Source: a virus. Taken from it: a DNA stretch of 22,950 nt. The DNA lies in the IMG/VR virus record IMGVR_UViG_3300042691_034751, positions 1 through 22,950 of that record; one strand, 5' to 3'. A program made the translations under genes and the position numbers. The notes beneath the pieces are model-generated. The model ran no database searches and was not told the origin of the DNA. It saw only the letters and a list, made by a program, of their open reading frames with translations. This document shows, piece after piece, positions 19,400-22,950 of the stretch. The stretch's first letter is position 1, and every line of letters begins with the position of its first letter.

Positions 19400-19911
19400 A
19401 ATACGGTGAAATTTATAGATGGAGGAATAGGCGGAGGGTAATTGCTAAAAATATAAGTCCTCAGCATTGGAAATCTTACACCATTTACATAACAATCAGC
19501 CCCAATCTCTTGATTGTATGTGATTCCACCTACATCGAAAGACGGGGAATATGGGCACGAATTATTTTCGTATGTAAAAGAAGTTGCATAGTTATCTCCT
19601 CCTACATCAATATAGATAAAAACTTGTTTACAGCTTTTATCAAAAATAATTTCAGCTATTATTGTTCCCTCATAATTGTCGAATCTAACTTCGAAGCCAT
19701 TTGGTGATGGAGTAAAAAAATAATCGGAATACTGAGTTGGCGTTAAATTTATGGAGACACCAGTTGCATTTTGTAATGTTTGCAAAAAACTTGCATTTTG
19801 AGAAATGTCAACCTGACACGGTCTACACCCGCAACACGCGCAATTCACAGCGCGAAGGCCGCCGTCGGTCTTGATTTTTATGGCTCCGGAAGATGTGCGG
19901 CCGAGGGTCAT
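19396..19911 (-). CDS. AT-rich tail-region protein of unknown function (171 aa)
   Basis: The first 30 or so residues (MTLGRTSSGAIKIKTDGGLR, then CACCGCRPC) are GC-rich and contain four closely spaced Cys, a possible metal site. From about residue 35 the DNA is markedly AT-rich (ATTTTT, TATAAAAAC runs) and codes for an Asn/Tyr/Phe-rich chain (YSDYFFTPSPNGFEVRFDNY, later YIDVGGDNYATSFTYEN). This composition is unlike all neighbours. It points to a transferred segment fused to an older N-terminus. Function cannot be given; a surface-exposed receptor-contact protein would suit position and variability. Confidence 0.8.
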   Translation of the reverse strand: MTLGRTSSGAIKIKTDGGLRAVNCACCGCRPCQVDISQNASFLQTLQNATGVSINLTPTQYSDYFFTPSPNGFEVRFDNYEGTIIAEIIFDKSCKQVFIYIDVGGDNYATSFTYENNSCPYSPSFDVGGITYNQEIGADCYVNGVRFPMLRTYIFSNYPPPIPPSINFTVF

Positions 19912-19919
19912 TTGGAGAA

Positions 19920-19988
19920 AGTAGGAAGGATGAAGGAAGAAGGATGAAGCAAAAGCCCCTCTGTGTGCTCTGTGTCCTCTGTGGTTAA
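19920..19988. repeat. Intergenic repeats: GGATGAAG type and CACAGAG type, copy 2
   Basis: GAAGGATGAAGGAAGAAGG (from about 19925) with a following GGATGAAG is a purine repeat. Bases 19968-19988 are identical over 21 bp to 5782-5802. The two types meet in the 82-bp gap between the 89-aa and 171-aa genes, and I see nothing else in it. Confidence 0.75.
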
Positions 19989-19993
19989 ACTCA

Positions 19994-20263
19994 TCAGCAT
20001 TCCTCTGTTGCGATCCATTTCAGCGTGCCGTTTACCGCGCCGAGCACATGGGTGCCGCTCCCAGGCGCGGCGGGGATTTTGAGCTTGCGGGCTTGGTGCC
20101 CGCCTTGGCCGGTGGTCTTCTCGATGAGGGAGGGATCGGCATCGAGGGCGGCGAAGGCGAAATTTTTCATGAGGTCCGCCGCCGAAAGCTGCATCGGGTA
20201 GCCGCCCGAGACTCTTGGTGGCGATTTGAGCTTCGCCTCGAAATCGACGGGAAGTTCAATCAT
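19994..20263 (-). CDS. Small minor tail-region protein (89 aa)
   Basis: Reads MIELPVDFEAKLKSPPRVSGGY with an SAADLMKNFAFAALD helix and then KLKIPAAPGSGTHVLGAVNGTLKWIATEEC. An eight-base overlap with the upstream gene supports the start. The ending, with VNGTLKWI, has a beta-rich character common to small structural phage proteins. No family known. Confidence 0.78.
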   Translation of the reverse strand: MIELPVDFEAKLKSPPRVSGGYPMQLSAADLMKNFAFAALDADPSLIEKTTGQGGHQARKLKIPAAPGSGTHVLGAVNGTLKWIATEEC

Positions 20264-20942
20264 AGGAAAAAATCCACTCGGTCCAATAGCCGTAATTCGT
20301 GGATGAGAAATTTAGGCTCAGGGAGTTGTCGTCAAAGAGTGCGGGATCTTCATAAGCGGAAAATGGAAAGCCGGGCGTGAGAAGTCGCGTGGACTTCTGC
20401 GGTGCCGACGGGAATGTAAAAGTGATGCTCTTGTAAGTTGCGCCGCCGACAGACCCTCCTCCGTTTTGGAAAAAACCGGTCGATTGCTCGTTTTCAGTAA
20501 AAGCGGAAATGGGGTCAAAATAACTTTCAGGTATTTGGCCAAAAACAAAATTGGGGAAAGTTTGGCTCACCACCCTCACAAGCACGCTGCCTCGGACCAT
20601 CGCGCCCCACGAGAGTTGGCACTGCTTTACTTTTCGCTCAATGGTCGCGGTCGATTTCACTCGGCCATAGGCGCTGACGATGAACTCGGTGAATCCATCC
20701 TCGCGGCGGCGCTCCTGCACTTCTGGAAAAATCTTGAGGCCGTCGATGCAGGGGGAGGAATTGCCGTCGGGCATGTTATTGCCGACAGCGAGGGTGGCGC
20801 GGTGGGTGGCGGTTTGGCTGGTGAGGCCGAGGTAAGTCTGATCCACGCGCACGAGGCCGCTGGGGAAGGTATTCACGGCGCGGCCGGGCTGGGCAATGAG
20901 GTCGGTGGCGGCGGTGGTGGAGTTGAAGAGCGTGTAACTCAT
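20256..20942 (-). CDS. Probable minor tail protein (228 aa)
   Basis: Directly follows the tape-measure gene (two bases between), the usual place of distal-tail or baseplate-hub proteins. The chain is beta-rich: MSYTLFNSTTAATDLIAQPG, DGLKIFPEVQERRREDGFTE, FIVSAYGRVKSTATIERKV and a long Ser/Phe-rich last part (SLNFSSTNYGYWTEWIFSYD). No catalytic motif. I do not recognise the family by sequence, but length, position and composition suit a distal tail component. Confidence 0.78.
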   Translation of the reverse strand: MSYTLFNSTTAATDLIAQPGRAVNTFPSGLVRVDQTYLGLTSQTATHRATLAVGNNMPDGNSSPCIDGLKIFPEVQERRREDGFTEFIVSAYGRVKSTATIERKVKQCQLSWGAMVRGSVLVRVVSQTFPNFVFGQIPESYFDPISAFTENEQSTGFFQNGGGSVGGATYKSITFTFPSAPQKSTRLLTPGFPFSAYEDPALFDDNSLSLNFSSTNYGYWTEWIFSYD

Positions 20943-20944
20943 GG

Positions 20945-22950
20945 CTAGGCGGTGAGCGCGGCGACGGGGAGGCGGGGTTCGATTTTTTCGAGGAGGGTTT
21001 TGATCGTTTCAACCATGGAATCGAGGGAGGACTTGCCGCCGGATTTGTCACCGCCTTTCGCGTCTTTGTCGGTCTGGCCGGTGCGTCCGGGCTTGTCGAC
21101 GGCGTCTTTCCCGGCCATGCGGTCGCGGAAGGATTTTGTATTTTCGGCCAGGCGGTCTTTGAGCGATTTTGGCGCGGCGTCTTCGGCGGGCTTTTCGGCG
21201 TCTTTTTTGGCGAAGCGGTCGCGGAAAGCGGCTTTGCCTTCGGCCATTCTTTGGGTAAGTGGCTTGGCGGCTTCGGCGGCGGCGGTTTCTTTCTCTGCGG
21301 CTCGGCGGGCGATGCTCTCTTCGCGGCGGGCGATACGCCCGGCGGCGCGCTCGGCTCCGGCAAAGTCTCCCCTGCCGATGGCCTCCTGCGCGCGCTTGGT
21401 GTCGCGGCCGCCACGGTCCACGGCATCCTTGGCGCGGGCTTCTTCGATGGACTTGAAGAGCTTCGCGGATTCGGAGAGTTCTCCTTTGATGTCCTTGGCG
21501 CTGCCTGCGGCTCTGGCCATGGCGGTGGCGAAGCTCTCGGCGGCATCGCCCATCCCGGCGTCTTGGGCTTGCTTGAGGTAGCCGTTGTAATCCTTCTGGT
21601 ATTGGAGGGCTTTGGCTTGCTCTTCATTTCCTCCGGCGAGGGCTTCGGCGATCTGGAGGTCGAGGGCGAGGGATTCCCGTTTTAATTCCTTCGATTCCTC
21701 TTCTTTTCTTCGCGCCTCTTCTTTTTTTTCAGCTTCTTTCTCTGCTAGTTTTCTTCCTTCTTCGGTGGCGCTAATTGTGTCGCGCATTTTGAGAATGCGG
21801 TCGGCTATCGAGGTATTCCCAGAATCAACGGCGTCTTTGTAGGCCGCCTCGAGGGTCGCCATCTTTTCTGCAAATGTGCCGGTGAGCTTTATCTCTTCAT
21901 TGGCCTCGGCGCGGTTTTGGTTGCCCTCTTTGATCTTTGCGGCGATGCCGGCTTCTTTTTCTTTGATCTGATCTTGGAGGCCTTTCAGGTCGTTAAACAG
22001 CGGCGTAACTTTGGCGTAGTTTTCTTGAAAGGAATCTGGGAATGCCTTGCCTGCTGCGATCCATTGGTCGGCAATTCTGCCTCCGGCCCCTTTGAGATTC
22101 TGCTCTATTTTTACGCCAGCCGTGTAGGAATCGTTGGCGACATCATACAAAGAACTGGACAGACCTTTAGTGAATGAGCTTCCGGCAAATGCCTTGGCTA
22201 GATTTTTTGCAATGCTCTCGGTGATTTTAGTTCCAAGCAGTTCAAAGGCAGATAACGCCGTCTGAAGCATGGGGCCGCTTGGATCAAAGATTTTTCCGAG
22301 AAATTGCCCAGCAGATTGAAAGGCTGCGATGAGCCTGCGGTAAATCTCGTTTGCTGTTTCAGCCGCTTGAAGTTTGAGCGTGTCCCAAAAAAGCGAAAAC
22401 CCTGCGCCGAGTTGCCCGGTGCTGATCGCGTTCAGCGCGGTCTGGAAGGAGTTCACCGACTTCTCGCTGGCGATGAAGTTTTCGGCAAAAGATTTTCCGA
22501 GGGCGGCGGCTTTTTCGGTAAGGACTTCGACGGAGGCAATGATGCCTTGGAGGTAGGGCTTGAGCTTGTCAATGATCGGCGCGCCGAATTTCGCGTAGGC
22601 GTTCGTAATGCTGTCGCTGAGGGTGGAGAGGAGGCCGGTCCAGGTGCCGGATTGGAGCTTCATGGAGCCGTTGAAGCGGTTCAGAGCTTCCTCGGCGACG
22701 AGCCAGGCTTCCGTGTTTTTGCCTGCTTTGGAAAGTTCTTCGATCTGTGTGCGCGTCTCGCCAGAGACGGCTCCGAGTTCTTGAAGGCGCTGCATGGCCT
22801 CGCCAACCGGGCGGCCGGATTGCAGGCCGTCGTAGAGGCGCCCGATCGTGGTGGCGACTTCTTCAAAAGGTTGGTTCGTTCCGGCGGCGATGTCGCCGAC
22901 GAGCCGCAGGCCGTCGCCAGTGGCGAGGGCGCCGCGCGTGAGGGTCTCGA
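20945..22950 (-). CDS. Tail tape-measure protein, N-terminus beyond the window
   Basis: The frame runs open from the right edge to the TAG at 20945-20947, so at least 667 residues are present. The visible start has the family pattern ALATGDGLRLVGDIAAGTNQ, then EEVATTIGRLYDGLQSGRPV and QRLQELGAVSGETRTQIEEL. The centre has hydrophobic helices (SDSITNAYAKFGAPIIDKL), while the last 300 residues are long charged coiled coils rich in Ala, Glu and Lys (EEGRKLAEKEAEKKEEARRKEEESKELKRE). It sets tail length, and the existence of such a gene marks a long-tailed phage. The internal ATG at 22795 is not the true start. Confidence 0.9.
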   Translation of the reverse strand, partial: ETLTRGALATGDGLRLVGDIAAGTNQPFEEVATTIGRLYDGLQSGRPVGEAMQRLQELGAVSGETRTQIEELSKAGKNTEAWLVAEEALNRFNGSMKLQSGTWTGLLSTLSDSITNAYAKFGAPIIDKLKPYLQGIIASVEVLTEKAAALGKSFAENFIASEKSVNSFQTALNAISTGQLGAGFSLFWDTLKLQAAETANEIYRRLIAAFQSAGQFLGKIFDPSGPMLQTALSAFELLGTKITESIAKNLAKAFAGSSFTKGLSSSLYDVANDSYTAGVKIEQNLKGAGGRIADQWIAAGKAFPDSFQENYAKVTPLFNDLKGLQDQIKEKEAGIAAKIKEGNQNRAEANEEIKLTGTFAEKMATLEAAYKDAVDSGNTSIADRILKMRDTISATEEGRKLAEKEAEKKEEARRKEEESKELKRESLALDLQIAEALAGGNEEQAKALQYQKDYNGYLKQAQDAGMGDAAESFATAMARAAGSAKDIKGELSESAKLFKSIEEARAKDAVDRGGRDTKRAQEAIGRGDFAGAERAAGRIARREESIARRAAEKETAAAEAAKPLTQRMAEGKAAFRDRFAKKDAEKPAEDAAPKSLKDRLAENTKSFRDRMAGKDAVDKPGRTGQTDKDAKGGDKSGGKSSLDSMVETIKTLLEKIEPRLPVAALTA

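Overview
The window reads as about 23 kb of a temperate, lambda-like tailed phage genome. Nearly every gene lies on the minus strand, in a tightly packed convoy with ATGA, GTGA or TAATG stop/start overlaps. Base composition is GC-rich. The host phylum cannot be fixed from sequence. The low-complexity interspersed repeats at gene borders (CACAGAGGACACAGAG, GGATGAAG and TTTTAAG types) are of a kind I associate with Verrucomicrobiota, Planctomycetes and similar bacteria, so Verrucomicrobiota is a low-confidence guess.

In the direction of transcription (right to left) the layout is as follows. From 22950 to 12177 lies the tail module: the C-terminal part of a tape-measure protein, minor tail proteins, and a long run of fibre-like genes. 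These fibre genes include coiled-coil repeats, a LamG-like lectin, a carbohydrate-binding-like module and a C-terminal domain present in two genes. From 12177 to 10938 is a lysis cassette: a membrane-anchored coiled-coil protein, a 54-aa holin-like protein, a 59-aa lipoprotein and an amidase endolysin. From 10938 to 9442 are small proteins, a metallophosphoesterase and a winged-helix protein. Around 9232-9478 is an attP-like region with the 3' half of a tRNA-Thr(CGU), next to a tyrosine integrase (8258-9262).

At 7730-7915 is a divergent control region with four GGTGCAC sites. It lies between a ribbon-helix-helix regulator gene on the minus strand and a possible second one, the only plus-strand gene. 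The early operon then runs left: excisionase-like protein, four tiny proteins, and a recombination set (Sak4-like ATPase, a Cas4/RecB-like nuclease and an SSB-like protein). After these come a GIY-YIG protein and a RAMP-like protein. Finally there is a replication set: a lambda-O-position protein whose gene carries iterons, a DnaB-type helicase and a RuvC-like resolvase. A helix-turn-helix protein runs off the left edge.

The most unusual object is at 3063-3311. It is a non-coding array of 35 pentamers, reading CNNGG on the transcribed strand. Three of five positions are almost invariant (103 of 105) and two vary almost freely. It is divided into blocks of 21 and 14 units, each followed by a hairpin of the same architecture but with a different inner-stem sequence. 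It starts 5 nt after the RAMP-like gene's stop codon and nearly fills a 291-nt gap in an operon whose genes otherwise abut or overlap. I know of no described element with this form.

Phage genes flank the attP-like site on both sides and the 5' half of the tRNA is absent. The sequence therefore looks like the unintegrated (circular or permuted) phage form, not an integrated prophage edge.
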